This document shows positions 7,699 to 15,982 of a DNA stretch of 21,372 nucleotides, piece by piece. The stretch is from Bacteroidota bacterium (GTDB lineage Bacteria > Bacteroidota > Bacteroidia > Chitinophagales > Chitinophagaceae): positions 1 through 21,372 of the forward strand of contig JAEZAM010000026.1 of NCBI GenBank assembly GCA_023430465.1, written 5' to 3'. The position numbers were made by a program, and so were the translations under genes. The notes under the pieces are model-generated. The model saw only the letters and a program-made list of their open reading frames with translations, was not told the DNA's origin and did not search any database. How positions within the stretch are numbered: position 1 is the first letter of the stretch; the number at the start of each line of letters is the position of its first letter.

Positions 7699-8667
7699 TC
7701 ACTCTTTTACAAGCCCGAGAGGAACTTTCCGGTCGACAGGCGTTACTGTTTGCAAGAATTTATAGATAGCCTTCAGCTCATTGTCACTCATTCTGCCAAA
7801 AGGTCCCCAGGGCATGTGTGATTCGGGCACAAGCACGCCCTGCCTGAACCTCTTGATGAACTGCTCCTGCGACCAGCCTGCAATTCGTCCTGTAGCATGT
7901 GGAGTGAGGTTGGGCGTAGACAACGAATACTTACCTGAGTCAGTGGACACATCGAACTTCAATCCACCACCATAATCCGGGCCGGTAAATGCACCGGTCA
8001 TCAAGTCGCGCTCTGTATGGCAACCGCGGCAATTGGCGATGCTGTTTGCCAGGTATCTTCCATATTCTACGGTGGTATCAGGCCGCACAAATTTTGGCAC
8101 CGATTCTGTTGGGCCGGCCGGCTTCAGGAGCAATGCCTTGACGATTTTGCCGAGGAAATTCATCTTGTTGGCCGGTACTTCATTGCGAACCGCAGGCTGG
8201 CTACGGAGAAATGAAATGATGGCCTGCAGATCCGCATCGCTGGTGTGGTGAAACGGCATCAGGTTAAATAGTGCTTCACCATTCGCCCGTACGCCATAGC
8301 GCAATGCCCGTGCGATCTGCTGATCAGTCATTCGCCCGATTCCGGTCTCATCCGGCGTAAGATTGGGAGAAATCAACTGACCGATAGGCAGATCAAAGAT
8401 TCTGCCTCCTGACAACGGCACTACAATACCACTGTTGACCTTATCTTCTGTCCCCATCGGTGTATGACAATTCGCACAGTGCGCCGCACCAAATACAAGG
8501 CTACGACCACGTTCGATGACAAGGCTGTCAGCGGAAGCATGGATATCCGGGTACGGAGCATCGAACTGCTTGTGCTGGTTAGCGAAAATGTAAGCGGAAA
8601 GGCCGGAAACGATGATCAGAAGGACCAGGGCTGTCCACTTCAGTATCTTTCGGATGCGTTTGCGCAT
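7699..8667 (-). CDS. Membrane-anchored dihaem cytochrome c
   Basis: A c-type cytochrome of 322 aa with two cytochrome-c domains. After a basic start (MRKRIRKILKW) comes one hydrophobic segment, roughly residues 10-30 (ALVLLIIVSGLSAYIF), which would anchor it with the haem domains in the periplasm. Haem motifs are CANCH (C64, C67, H68) and CRGCH (C213, C216, H217). Likely axial methionines lie in FNLMPFHHTSDADL and in PESHMPWGPFGRMSDNEL; these MP...S/D.L segments are typical of the domain end. Both domains carry an NLTPD/NLTPH-type loop, as in the dehydrogenase-associated cytochromes. It probably passes electrons between a periplasmic dehydrogenase and a terminal oxidase, but no partner enzyme is nearby. 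An upstream-extended frame to 8745 begins MCERCRF and lacks signal character, so the ATG at 8667 is preferred. The stop TGA (7701-7699) overlaps a possible GTG start of the UvrA-type gene. Confidence 0.9.
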   Translation of the reverse strand: MRKRIRKILKWTALVLLIIVSGLSAYIFANQHKQFDAPYPDIHASADSLVIERGRSLVFGAAHCANCHTPMGTEDKVNSGIVVPLSGGRIFDLPIGQLISPNLTPDETGIGRMTDQQIARALRYGVRANGEALFNLMPFHHTSDADLQAIISFLRSQPAVRNEVPANKMNFLGKIVKALLLKPAGPTESVPKFVRPDTTVEYGRYLANSIANCRGCHTERDLMTGAFTGPDYGGGLKFDVSTDSGKYSLSTPNLTPHATGRIAGWSQEQFIKRFRQGVLVPESHMPWGPFGRMSDNELKAIYKFLQTVTPVDRKVPLGLVKE

Positions 8668-8835
8668 GATCTTGGTATTGAGTTTTATTAATGAATGTTC
8701 CCGCCCTGCGATGTTGCGCAAAGTGAATCGGCAGCGTTCGCACAAGCCTGGAAGTTTACGCGAACAAATTTGCCAGTAGAGGAGAAAAAGGAAAATACCC
8801 GAATTCCGGTGCAGCCTCCCCGCAGCCGGGGATTC

Positions 8836-8854
8836 ACAAGGTTGATAACCTTGT
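8836..8854. promoter_or_regulatory. Inverted repeat upstream of the M1 peptidase operon, possible operator
   Basis: ACAAGGTT-GAT-AACCTTGT is a perfect 8-bp dyad with a 3-base spacer, 45 bp upstream of the peptidase start and in the 231-bp gap between divergent genes. Its right arm overlaps the TTG proposed as the -33 element, a usual place for a repressor site. No downstream U-tract is present, so a terminator role is unlikely. The cognate regulator is unknown. Confidence 0.4.
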
Positions 8855-8884
8855 AGTATATCCGGAAATTAGCATCTATTTTTG
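8851..8884 (+). promoter_or_regulatory. Bacteroidota-type promoter for the M1 peptidase operon
   Basis: TATTTTTG at 8877-8884 matches the -7 consensus TAnnTTTG exactly. A TTG at 8851-8853 lies 23 bp upstream and can serve as the -33 element, at the long end of the usual spacing. Transcription would start near 8890, leaving a leader of only about 8-10 bases before the ATG at 8899. Confidence 0.45.
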
Positions 8885-8898
8885 AACAAAGTCTGTCA

Positions 8899-10461
8899 AT
8901 GAAACGCCTGCCCTTCCTGTGCCTTTTTTTACTGCCACTCTTTTCCCAGGGGCAATACTGGCAACAGGAGGCCAACTATAGCATCGATGTAAAGCTGAAC
9001 GACGCAACGCATACGTTAAGCGGGCATCTGAACCTCGAATACATCAATCATTCTCCCGACACACTCCGGTTTATCTGGTTTCACCTATGGCCAAATGCCT
9101 ACAGCAATGAACAGACTGCTTATGGGAAACAGATCTTCCGTAACAGGAAAGAAGGAAAACGAAGATGGAAGGATATGAAGGACAAAGGCAGCATCGACAG
9201 CCTGTTGTTTAAGGCAGACGATGTCCCCGCATTGACTGAAACAGATCCGGCTAACCCCGATATCACCAAACTGCTGCTGCCTGCTCCTCTGCCTCCGGGT
9301 GCCAGCGTGAAGATCACTACCCCCTTTTTTGTTCGTATACCCACCTACTCTTCCCGATCAGGTCATCTTGGTAATACGTATATGATCTGCCAATGGTATC
9401 CCAAGCCTGCAGTGTACGACCGCAAGGGATGGCATCCCATTCCCTATCTTGACCAGGGCGAGTTTTATGCAGAATATGGAAACTTCACGGTCAACATCAC
9501 GCTTCCTTCCCATTACGTAGTGGGTGCCTCGGGAGAATTGAAGAATGAGGATGAACTGAATTACTACCGCGAGGTCGGACGCGAGAACAATCTCGGTAAG
9601 AAAGAAATAAAGTATATGCCCGCGGAGAAAGGCTGGAAAACTCTCCGCTACACCGCCACGAACGTACATGATTTTGCTTGGTTTGCAGATAAGGACTTTA
9701 TCATTCGTTATGATACTGCACAACTGTCCTCCGGCGCCATTGTTGACGTCTTCACCTATGGTCGCCCGGATGGCAATCGGTATTGGAAAAACAGCGTCTC
9801 CTACACGGAGGATGCGATCCGCAGTTATTCATCCTGGATCGGCGAATACCCTTACCCCGTGGTGCAGGCAGTGGAAGGACCACGCAATGTGATGTCAGGC
9901 GGAATGGAATACCCGATGATCACGCTTATTACAAGTCCAGGCGCAGATGAACCAACCCTCGATGGTGTAATTGCGCATGAGGTCGGTCACAATTGGTTTT
10001 ACAGCGTAATTGGCAGTAATGAGCGGGATCATGCATGGATGGATGAGGGTATCAACACCTATTATCAATTTCGTTACGAAGCCGGAAAGTACCGCGCAAA
10101 CTCTGTCTTCGGTAACCAGATACCGACTGCACTGCGTAGCAAACCCGTCGATGAATTTCTCCATGAAATATACAATGCACTTGCAGGCATCCCGATGGAG
10201 CAGCCGATTGCTACGGGTTCCGCGGCATTTCCCGATAAAGACACATACGGCGTAGTAGTTTACCTGAAAACCGCGATCTGGATGTATCTTTTCGAAGCAA
10301 CGGTGGGGCGGGAAGCACTTGACAGGGCTATTCAGGCTTATTACCAGCAATGGAAATTCAAACATCCATACCCGGAAGATTTTAAAACATCGATGGAAGC
10401 TACGCTTAACAGCAACCTCGATCCACTTTTCGAATTGCTTAACAAAAAAGGAAATTTATAG
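8899..10461 (+). CDS. Secreted M1-family zinc metallopeptidase
   Basis: A gluzincin of the M1 (aminopeptidase N-like) family, 520 aa, probably cleaving N-terminal residues from peptides in the periplasm or outside the cell. The start MKRLPFLCLFLLPLFSQG is a signal peptide with likely cleavage just before QYW. The zinc site is HEVGH (H360, H364, with catalytic E361) followed by the third ligand E383 in WMDEG, the exact HExxH-X18-E spacing of M1. The substrate-anchoring GxMEN motif reads GGMEY (334-338), with Tyr in place of Asn, as in the next gene. The chain ends shortly after the helical region (PLFELLNKKGNL), so it lacks the large C-terminal extension of its neighbour. It is the first gene of a three-gene operon; its TAG shares one base with the next start, GTG 10461. 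The two proteins align from the mature N terminus, with 36 of the first 60 residues identical by eye. Confidence 0.92.
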   Translation: MKRLPFLCLFLLPLFSQGQYWQQEANYSIDVKLNDATHTLSGHLNLEYINHSPDTLRFIWFHLWPNAYSNEQTAYGKQIFRNRKEGKRRWKDMKDKGSIDSLLFKADDVPALTETDPANPDITKLLLPAPLPPGASVKITTPFFVRIPTYSSRSGHLGNTYMICQWYPKPAVYDRKGWHPIPYLDQGEFYAEYGNFTVNITLPSHYVVGASGELKNEDELNYYREVGRENNLGKKEIKYMPAEKGWKTLRYTATNVHDFAWFADKDFIIRYDTAQLSSGAIVDVFTYGRPDGNRYWKNSVSYTEDAIRSYSSWIGEYPYPVVQAVEGPRNVMSGGMEYPMITLITSPGADEPTLDGVIAHEVGHNWFYSVIGSNERDHAWMDEGINTYYQFRYEAGKYRANSVFGNQIPTALRSKPVDEFLHEIYNALAGIPMEQPIATGSAAFPDKDTYGVVVYLKTAIWMYLFEATVGREALDRAIQAYYQQWKFKHPYPEDFKTSMEATLNSNLDPLFELLNKKGNL

Positions 10462-13361
10462 TGTTATACAAGTCCGCAATTACAAAATTGATTTTCATAT
10501 CTCTCTGCCAGGCGTTTTTTGCCCAGGCTGCCGTTGCCCAGGCGTACTGGCAACAGCAGGTAAATTTTGACATAAGTGTCTCCCTCAATGATAAGGATCA
10601 TTCGCTGGACGGCTTTGAGCGGATCGAGTATATCAACAATTCACCGGACACATTACGATTCATCTGGTTTCATATCTGGCCCAATGCCTACAAGCATGAT
10701 AAGACAGCCTTCAGCGATCAACTGTTGGAAAATGGCAATACCGCCTTCTATTTTTCCGGAAAAAATGACAAAGGTTATATCAACCGCCTTGATTTTCGGA
10801 TGAATGATGAACTTGCGCGGATGGAAGATCACCCGCAGCACATCGACATCGTCAAAGTGATTTTACCACAGCCTTTACCGCCAAAGGCCTCGTGCACCAT
10901 AACCACACCATTTCATGTAAAACTACCTTACAATTTTTCCCGTGGCGGGCACGATGGCGATTCCTACCAGGTCACTCAATGGTACCCCAAACCAGCCGTA
11001 TATGATCGCGACGGGTGGCACCCCATGCCCTATCTCGACCAGGGCGAATTTTACAGCGAGTTCGGAAATTATAACGTAGATATCACAGTTCCGGCAAATT
11101 ATGTCATAGCCGCAACAGGCGAACTCCAGAACGAAGAAGAAAAAGAATGGTTGAAAACACGAAAGGATTTCAAATGGACAGCCACCAGGAAAAAGATCAA
11201 ATCCAAATCCGGCAGCATAAAGTACGTAACTGAAAAATCACCGCCAACAGCGACAACAAAAAAGACAGTGCGTTTTATGCAAAATAAGGTGCATGATTTT
11301 GCCTGGTTTGCCGACAAGCGTTTCATCGTCGATCAAGACACGGTTAGGATCACCGGCGATAAAACAGTGGAAGTATTTTCATTTTATACTGATGAGCACC
11401 GTGAACAATGGCACCAGGCGCTGCACTTTGCAAAGCTTGCCGTTAAGACACGCAGCGAGTGGATCGGGCAATATCCCTACAACACCGTCAGTGTTGTGCA
11501 GGGCCCTGAGAGCTTTGGTGGCGGCATGGAATACCCAACTATCACGGTCATCGCGCCGCAATCTTCATCGGCATTGCTGGACAATACCATAGCGCATGAG
11601 ATCGGCCACAACTGGTTTTACGGAATCCTTGCCACCAATGAACGCGAACATCCCTGGTTGGATGAGGGATTAAACACGTACTATGACAACCGTTACAGCA
11701 AATGGAGATATCCCGGCGGAGAGATCCCGCAGGGCAGGTCAAATATTTCCATACAGGAATCTGAGCGCATCGAATTTGAAACACTTGCTGCGATCAAAGA
11801 GGATCAACCCATCGCTACGAGATCAGTTGACCTCACACCGGAGAATTATTCATTTGTATCCTATTACAAAACGGCCGCCTGGCTCGAAATGCTGGAGAAA
11901 AACTATGGCCGGGAAAAAATAGATGCAGCTATCCAGCGCTATTACAACGACTGGCAATTCAGGCACCCCGGACCGGAAGTATTGAAATCATACCTGCAAC
12001 AGGCAACCGGCAATCCACTCACCAAAGAATTCGATCTGCTCACGCAAACCGGTAGATTACCCGGCGGCTCCAGCGGAGGATTCAGCATAGTGCCATTGAT
12101 AGACGGGCAGGGAAATCTCCGGCTGAATCGAAAAGATGATGCAACCCAGGTGATCATATGGCCGGCTCTTGGTTTCAACAACTATGATAAATTAATGGCA
12201 GGGGTAGTCCTAAGCAATTACAGCCGGCCGGCGCAACGCCTGCAGTTCGTAGCTGTTCCATTATATGCTGCAGGATCCAAAACGTTCAATGGCATTGGAA
12301 ACATTTCCTACAAGGCATTTCCGGCAGGATCCCCCTTTCACCATATCCAGGCAGGGCTGGCTTATTCGCGCTTTACCCGTGATCGCTATGAAGACACGAC
12401 AGGTAAAAAAACATACATGTCTTTCTCCAAACTTGCCCCGCGTCTGCGGTTTACTTTCAGGGAAGATAAACCGCGAAGCACGATGCACCGGTACATGCAA
12501 TTCAAGTCGTTCTTCATCAAAGAAGATTTTCTCACGATCGCCCGCGACTCGGTGTTTAGTCCAACCGATACCGTAATCACCGAGAGGGCCGGCACGCGGA
12601 GCGTCAGCCGCAATATTGTACAGGCGCTGTTCGTCATAGAAAACTTCCGGGCGCTCTATCCATACCGGGCAGAACTGAAGGCTGAGCATGGCAAAGGTTT
12701 CCTTCGCTTTGCATTCACCGGCAACTATTTCCTGAACTATCCGGCAAAGAAAGGCGGCGTAGATCTTCGCCTTTTCGCCGGTAAATTTATTTATACCAAT
12801 AAAGCCAAAGCAGACCGTTTCCTTTATGGGCTCAATCTTTCCGCACCAAAAGGGAACCTGGATTATACGTACTCCGAATATTTCATAGGAAGAAACGATT
12901 ACCCTTTTCGGTTTGACGGGATCGACTGGACGCCGGGTTACCAGCAGATCATGATCAGGGACGGTGGTCTTAAGGTGAATACTGATGCCCAGGGAAACAT
13001 CGGCTCTTCCGACAACTGGGTGGCCGCCATCAATGCAGCTTTTGATATCCCGGACAGGATCAATCCACTGTCTGTGTTACCGCTCAACATTGGGTTAAAA
13101 GTGTTCGTTGACGCCGGAACCTATGCAGAGGCCTGGGAAAAGAACGCTACCGCCGACAGGTTTCTATACGACGCAGGACTGCAGGTATCGCTGGTAAAGG
13201 ATCTGGTGAATATATATATACCGGTAGTTTATAGCTCGGTTTTCAGTGACTATAACAAATCGATCATTCCGAAAAAGAACCGGTTCTTCAAAACCATCTC
13301 ATTCAGCATAGATTTGCATAAGCTAAACTCCAAGGGCTTTACCAGGAAATTGTTGCAATGA
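10461..13361 (+). CDS. M1-family metallopeptidase fused to a C-terminal beta-rich, probable outer-membrane barrel region
   Basis: A 966-aa paralogue of the preceding peptidase. Residues 1 to about 27 form a signal peptide (LIFISLCQAFFAQAAVAQA, likely cut before or near AYWQQ). The M1 domain follows to about residue 530, with HEIGH (H379, E380, H383), third zinc ligand E402 in WLDEG, and a GGMEY exopeptidase motif. The remaining ~430 residues have no counterpart in the first gene. They are rich in alternating polar/hydrophobic stretches with aromatic residues (for example LKVFVDAGTY, GLQVSLVKDLVNIYIPVVY) and short turns, as in Omp85/surface-antigen-type beta-barrels. I infer an outer-membrane barrel that would tether the peptidase; a beta-sandwich stalk is the alternative. 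The last residue is Gln, not the usual aromatic. The start is GTG at 10461, overlapping the upstream TAG by one base, which suggests translational coupling. The stop overlaps the next start by four bases (ATGA). Confidence 0.88.
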   Translation: MLYKSAITKLIFISLCQAFFAQAAVAQAYWQQQVNFDISVSLNDKDHSLDGFERIEYINNSPDTLRFIWFHIWPNAYKHDKTAFSDQLLENGNTAFYFSGKNDKGYINRLDFRMNDELARMEDHPQHIDIVKVILPQPLPPKASCTITTPFHVKLPYNFSRGGHDGDSYQVTQWYPKPAVYDRDGWHPMPYLDQGEFYSEFGNYNVDITVPANYVIAATGELQNEEEKEWLKTRKDFKWTATRKKIKSKSGSIKYVTEKSPPTATTKKTVRFMQNKVHDFAWFADKRFIVDQDTVRITGDKTVEVFSFYTDEHREQWHQALHFAKLAVKTRSEWIGQYPYNTVSVVQGPESFGGGMEYPTITVIAPQSSSALLDNTIAHEIGHNWFYGILATNEREHPWLDEGLNTYYDNRYSKWRYPGGEIPQGRSNISIQESERIEFETLAAIKEDQPIATRSVDLTPENYSFVSYYKTAAWLEMLEKNYGREKIDAAIQRYYNDWQFRHPGPEVLKSYLQQATGNPLTKEFDLLTQTGRLPGGSSGGFSIVPLIDGQGNLRLNRKDDATQVIIWPALGFNNYDKLMAGVVLSNYSRPAQRLQFVAVPLYAAGSKTFNGIGNISYKAFPAGSPFHHIQAGLAYSRFTRDRYEDTTGKKTYMSFSKLAPRLRFTFREDKPRSTMHRYMQFKSFFIKEDFLTIARDSVFSPTDTVITERAGTRSVSRNIVQALFVIENFRALYPYRAELKAEHGKGFLRFAFTGNYFLNYPAKKGGVDLRLFAGKFIYTNKAKADRFLYGLNLSAPKGNLDYTYSEYFIGRNDYPFRFDGIDWTPGYQQIMIRDGGLKVNTDAQGNIGSSDNWVAAINAAFDIPDRINPLSVLPLNIGLKVFVDAGTYAEAWEKNATADRFLYDAGLQVSLVKDLVNIYIPVVYSSVFSDYNKSIIPKKNRFFKTISFSIDLHKLNSKGFTRKLLQ

Positions 13362-14281
13362 TCTATCCTGCAGATATACAATTCATCCAGCGAAAGCAAC
13401 TCGATGTTGACAAGTGGAACAATTGTATCGATAAGTCTGCCAATGGACTCATTTACGGTTATTCCTGGTACCTCGATCATATGGCAAAACAATGGGACGG
13501 ATTAGTGCTGAATGATTATGAGACGGTGATGCCGGTGACATGGAACAGGAAGTATGGCATCGCCTACCTTTACCAGCCCTTTCTTGCCGCCCAGTTGGGC
13601 ATATTCGGTAATGATATCACTGCGGAAATAGTGGAGGTATTTCTCTCAGCTATCCCTTCCCGCTTCCGGTACTGGGATATTTATCTGAATCACAAGAATG
13701 TATTTGCGTTAGAAAAATACCAGCTCTACCAGCGGAGAAACTTTGTACTCGATCTTTCCCCCGGCTATGAACAGCTCTATGCCGGTTACCGCGACAATAT
13801 CAAACGGAATGTGAAGAAAGCGTTCAAGCTTGGCTGTTCCGTTATCCGTGATTTCAGTTCACAGCAGGTGGTGCAACTGGCAAAGGAACAAATGCATACG
13901 GCGGTGAAAGATGCCGGTGAGAACATGGATCGTTTCCTGGCGCTGTATGCAGAACTCGAACAGAAAAAGCAGGCACGTACCTATGGGATCGTCTCAGGGC
14001 GCGGCGAACTGATCGCCTCCTGTATATTCATTTTTTCCCATAATCGCGCCTACTATATCCTCGTAGGTAACCACCCCGACGGGCGGACCGTTGGCGCCTC
14101 GCATGCCCTGATCGATGCATTTATAAAAGATCATGCTGGTCAGCCTTTGCTGTTGGATTTCGAAGGTTCCGATATTCGCAACCTGGCTTTTTTCTATAGC
14201 AGCTTTGGAGCAAGGGAAGAAAGCTATGGAGCGATAAGGCTGAATAAATTACCGGCTTATCTCAAGTGGCTGAAGACGTGA
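13358..14281 (+). CDS. FemAB/GNAT-like acyltransferase
   Basis: A 307-aa soluble protein with the layout of the FemAB/GNAT-fold acyltransferases. An N-terminal half (SANGLIYGYSWYLDHM, then WDIYLNHK) precedes the basic motif YRDNIKRNVKKAFKLG near residues 142-157, typical of FemAB-like proteins. A C-terminal GNAT-like core follows (ELIASCIFIFSHNRAYYILVGN, then HALIDAFIKDH and LLLDFEGSD). FemAB relatives add amino acids to peptidoglycan precursors or acylate other amines; neither donor nor acceptor can be read from the sequence. The ATG at 13358 overlaps the preceding stop as ATGA, so the gene is almost certainly translated from the peptidase transcript. That context suggests a cell-envelope or peptide-modifying task. 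The final base of its TGA is also the first base of an inverted-repeat element. Confidence 0.75.
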   Translation: MIYPADIQFIQRKQLDVDKWNNCIDKSANGLIYGYSWYLDHMAKQWDGLVLNDYETVMPVTWNRKYGIAYLYQPFLAAQLGIFGNDITAEIVEVFLSAIPSRFRYWDIYLNHKNVFALEKYQLYQRRNFVLDLSPGYEQLYAGYRDNIKRNVKKAFKLGCSVIRDFSSQQVVQLAKEQMHTAVKDAGENMDRFLALYAELEQKKQARTYGIVSGRGELIASCIFIFSHNRAYYILVGNHPDGRTVGASHALIDAFIKDHAGQPLLLDFEGSDIRNLAFFYSSFGAREESYGAIRLNKLPAYLKWLKT

Positions 14282-14340
14282 TTTCACGCAAAGGCTCAAA
14301 TCTTTGCGAACCTGGCTTACTTGGCGTCTTTGCGTGAAAT
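14281..14340. repeat. Intergenic inverted-repeat element, copy 1, between convergent genes
   Basis: Perfect 13-bp arms, ATTTCACGCAAAG (14281-14293) and CTTTGCGTGAAAT (14328-14340), flank a 34-base centre that holds further TTTGCG and TTGGCG motifs. The element fills the whole gap between two convergent genes: it begins on the last base of the acyltransferase stop and ends one base before the ispD stop. As RNA either strand could fold, so it may act as a two-way terminator or mRNA-end stabiliser. The right arm recurs exactly at 16045-16057. Confidence 0.8.
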
Positions 14341-15000
14341 TCATAAAAAATGCTCAGCAAGCATCAAATCTCCCGGCGTTGTAATTTTAATATTCCTCTC
14401 CTCACCTTCCACCAACGTAACCTTCATCCCGAATGCCTCCACCACGGTGGCCTCATCCGTGAATTTATCTTTGAAATCGATCTGGAAGGCTGGCTTGAGG
14501 ATCTTGCTGTGAAATGTCTGCGGCGTCTGTATCAGTCGCACGAGCTGCCGGTCTACTGCATCATTTCCCTCCTCTGTGATGATCCGCACACTGTCTTTGC
14601 TACCGATGGCGGGAATCGCCGAGCCTGTTTCAACAGCGGCCTCGTAACAGCGTTGTATCAGGTCACCTGATACCAGGCAACGCACACCATCATGCACGAA
14701 AATGATTGCCTCATCATCGATGAGCTCCAGGCCATTCTTGACAGACTGGAACCGGCTGTCACCTCCGGCAGTGATTCGGATCCGATCCTTATCGAACCAT
14801 GCGTCAATGATCTCCTGCCCCATATCGGTAAAGTTTACCGGCAGCACAAGAATGACCTGCATGTCGTCATATGCATCGAGGAATGCCTTGATCGTATAAT
14901 ACAGCACGGGCTTATCCCTGAGCAATAAGAATTGTTTGGGTAAACTGCTGCCCATTCTAAGGCCACTGCCTCCGGCCACTATCACCGCTATTTTCTTCAT
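14341..15000 (-). CDS. ispD: 2-C-methyl-D-erythritol 4-phosphate cytidylyltransferase
   Basis: Third enzyme of the MEP isoprenoid pathway, joining MEP and CTP to give CDP-ME and pyrophosphate in the cytoplasm. The 219-aa length is normal. The nucleotide-binding start reads AVIVAGGSGLRMG followed by PKQF (R15 and K22 are the expected catalytic basic residues). Further family blocks are GGDSRFQSVKNGL (79-91), VHDGVR (D104), TPQTF (159-163), FTDEATVVE (T181, D182) and the ending NIKITTPGDLMLAEHFL. The ATG at 15000 begins directly with MKKIAVIVAGG, so the start is secure. It lies 15 bp after the asparaginase gene on the same strand and is probably co-transcribed, although the two functions are unrelated. 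Confidence 0.95.
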   Translation of the reverse strand: MKKIAVIVAGGSGLRMGSSLPKQFLLLRDKPVLYYTIKAFLDAYDDMQVILVLPVNFTDMGQEIIDAWFDKDRIRITAGGDSRFQSVKNGLELIDDEAIIFVHDGVRCLVSGDLIQRCYEAAVETGSAIPAIGSKDSVRIITEEGNDAVDRQLVRLIQTPQTFHSKILKPAFQIDFKDKFTDEATVVEAFGMKVTLVEGEERNIKITTPGDLMLAEHFL

Positions 15001-15015
15001 GAAGTTGTATAAAAA

Positions 15016-15948
15016 TTATTGCCGGTAAATGGCAATGTCTGTAAAATCATTGCTTGTTCGGATACCGCGGTACATGCCGGCGCTGTTGAAGATGAGCGCA
15101 GCATTTCCTTTTGCATCCACACCGATCATGCCTCCCTCTCCGCCGATCTTTACCAGCTTGTCATGTACCACCGTCTCCATTGCCTGCTGGAGACTGAGAC
15201 CACGGTATTCCATGAGACAACTGACATCATATGCTGCTACAGCACGGATGAAGAGCTCACCATGACCGGTGCAACTGATCGCACAGGTATTGTTGTTGGC
15301 GTATGTACCCGAACCAATGATGCAACTGTCGCCTACCCTGCCCCATTGCTTGTTAGTCATACCACCGGTACTTGTAGCTGCTGCAAGGTTGCCCTGTGCA
15401 TCACAGGCAACGGCACCCACCGTTCCGAATTTCTTATCGCCTGGCTTCACGTTGTGATCCAGCGCCACCTCGTCGGTATGCTGAAGAGAGCGCCATTGCT
15501 GGTGGCGGTATTCGTTGTAGAAATATTCGTCAGGCTCTGTCCGTGCACCCACCACACGGGCGAATTCATTGGCTCCGCTTCCATTCAAAAGTACATGTGG
15601 TGAACGCGTCATGACGTTATAGGCAAGCGATATGGGGTTGCGGATGTTACGCACATTGCTGACGGCTCCGGCGTCCAGGTTACTGCCGTCCATGATCGCA
15701 GCATCCATTTCCTGCGTGCCTTCTTTTGTATATACAGAACCGCGACCCGCATTGAAGAGTTCATTGTCCTCCAGTGATATTACCGCGGCGCGGACAGCAT
15801 CCATGGCTTTACCGCCTCGGTGCAATACCGCATAGCCGGTATCGAGTGCCATTTGCAGCGCATTGCGATATCCCTGCTCCATGCCGGGATGCATCTCATC
15901 GCGCAGAATGGTTCCCGCCCCTCCATGTATGACGATTGTATATGACAT
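15016..15948 (-). CDS. Isoaspartyl peptidase / L-asparaginase (plant-type, Ntn-hydrolase)
   Basis: An N-terminal-nucleophile hydrolase of 310 aa that removes isoaspartyl residues from dipeptides and hydrolyses L-asparagine; E. coli IaaA is the model. It starts MSYTIVIHGGAGTI, the normal N terminus for the family. The precursor is expected to cut itself before T176 in FGTVGAVACD, which makes Thr the nucleophile of the beta subunit. TSTGGMTNK and the substrate loop GRVGDSCIIGSGTYANN follow, then CTGHGELFIRAVAAYD, all strongly conserved. No signal peptide is seen, so I expect a cytoplasmic heterotetramer. Immediately upstream lies a TAnnTTTG box so close to the ATG that the transcript may be leaderless. 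An amino-acid permease is encoded next upstream on the same strand, consistent with amino-acid catabolism. Confidence 0.93.
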   Translation of the reverse strand: MSYTIVIHGGAGTILRDEMHPGMEQGYRNALQMALDTGYAVLHRGGKAMDAVRAAVISLEDNELFNAGRGSVYTKEGTQEMDAAIMDGSNLDAGAVSNVRNIRNPISLAYNVMTRSPHVLLNGSGANEFARVVGARTEPDEYFYNEYRHQQWRSLQHTDEVALDHNVKPGDKKFGTVGAVACDAQGNLAAATSTGGMTNKQWGRVGDSCIIGSGTYANNNTCAISCTGHGELFIRAVAAYDVSCLMEYRGLSLQQAMETVVHDKLVKIGGEGGMIGVDAKGNAALIFNSAGMYRGIRTSNDFTDIAIYRQ

Positions 15949-15952
15949 GAAG

Positions 15953-15982
15953 CAAAGTTAAGGTTTCGCGCAAAGACGCAAA
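15953..15982 (-). promoter_or_regulatory. Candidate promoter for the asparaginase gene, partly inside a repeat
   Basis: On the minus strand TAACTTTG (15960 to 15953) matches TAnnTTTG exactly and ends four bases before the ATG at 15948. A TTTG (15982 to 15979) belonging to the inverted-repeat element lies 18 bp upstream as a possible -33 box. Transcription would start at or very near the ATG, implying a leaderless message. Confidence 0.35.

Noticed and set aside
15019..15603. Open frame of 194 codons on the plus strand
   Set aside because: It is antisense to the asparaginase gene, rich in Cys/His/Thr without domain sense, and is explained by the codon use of the real gene.
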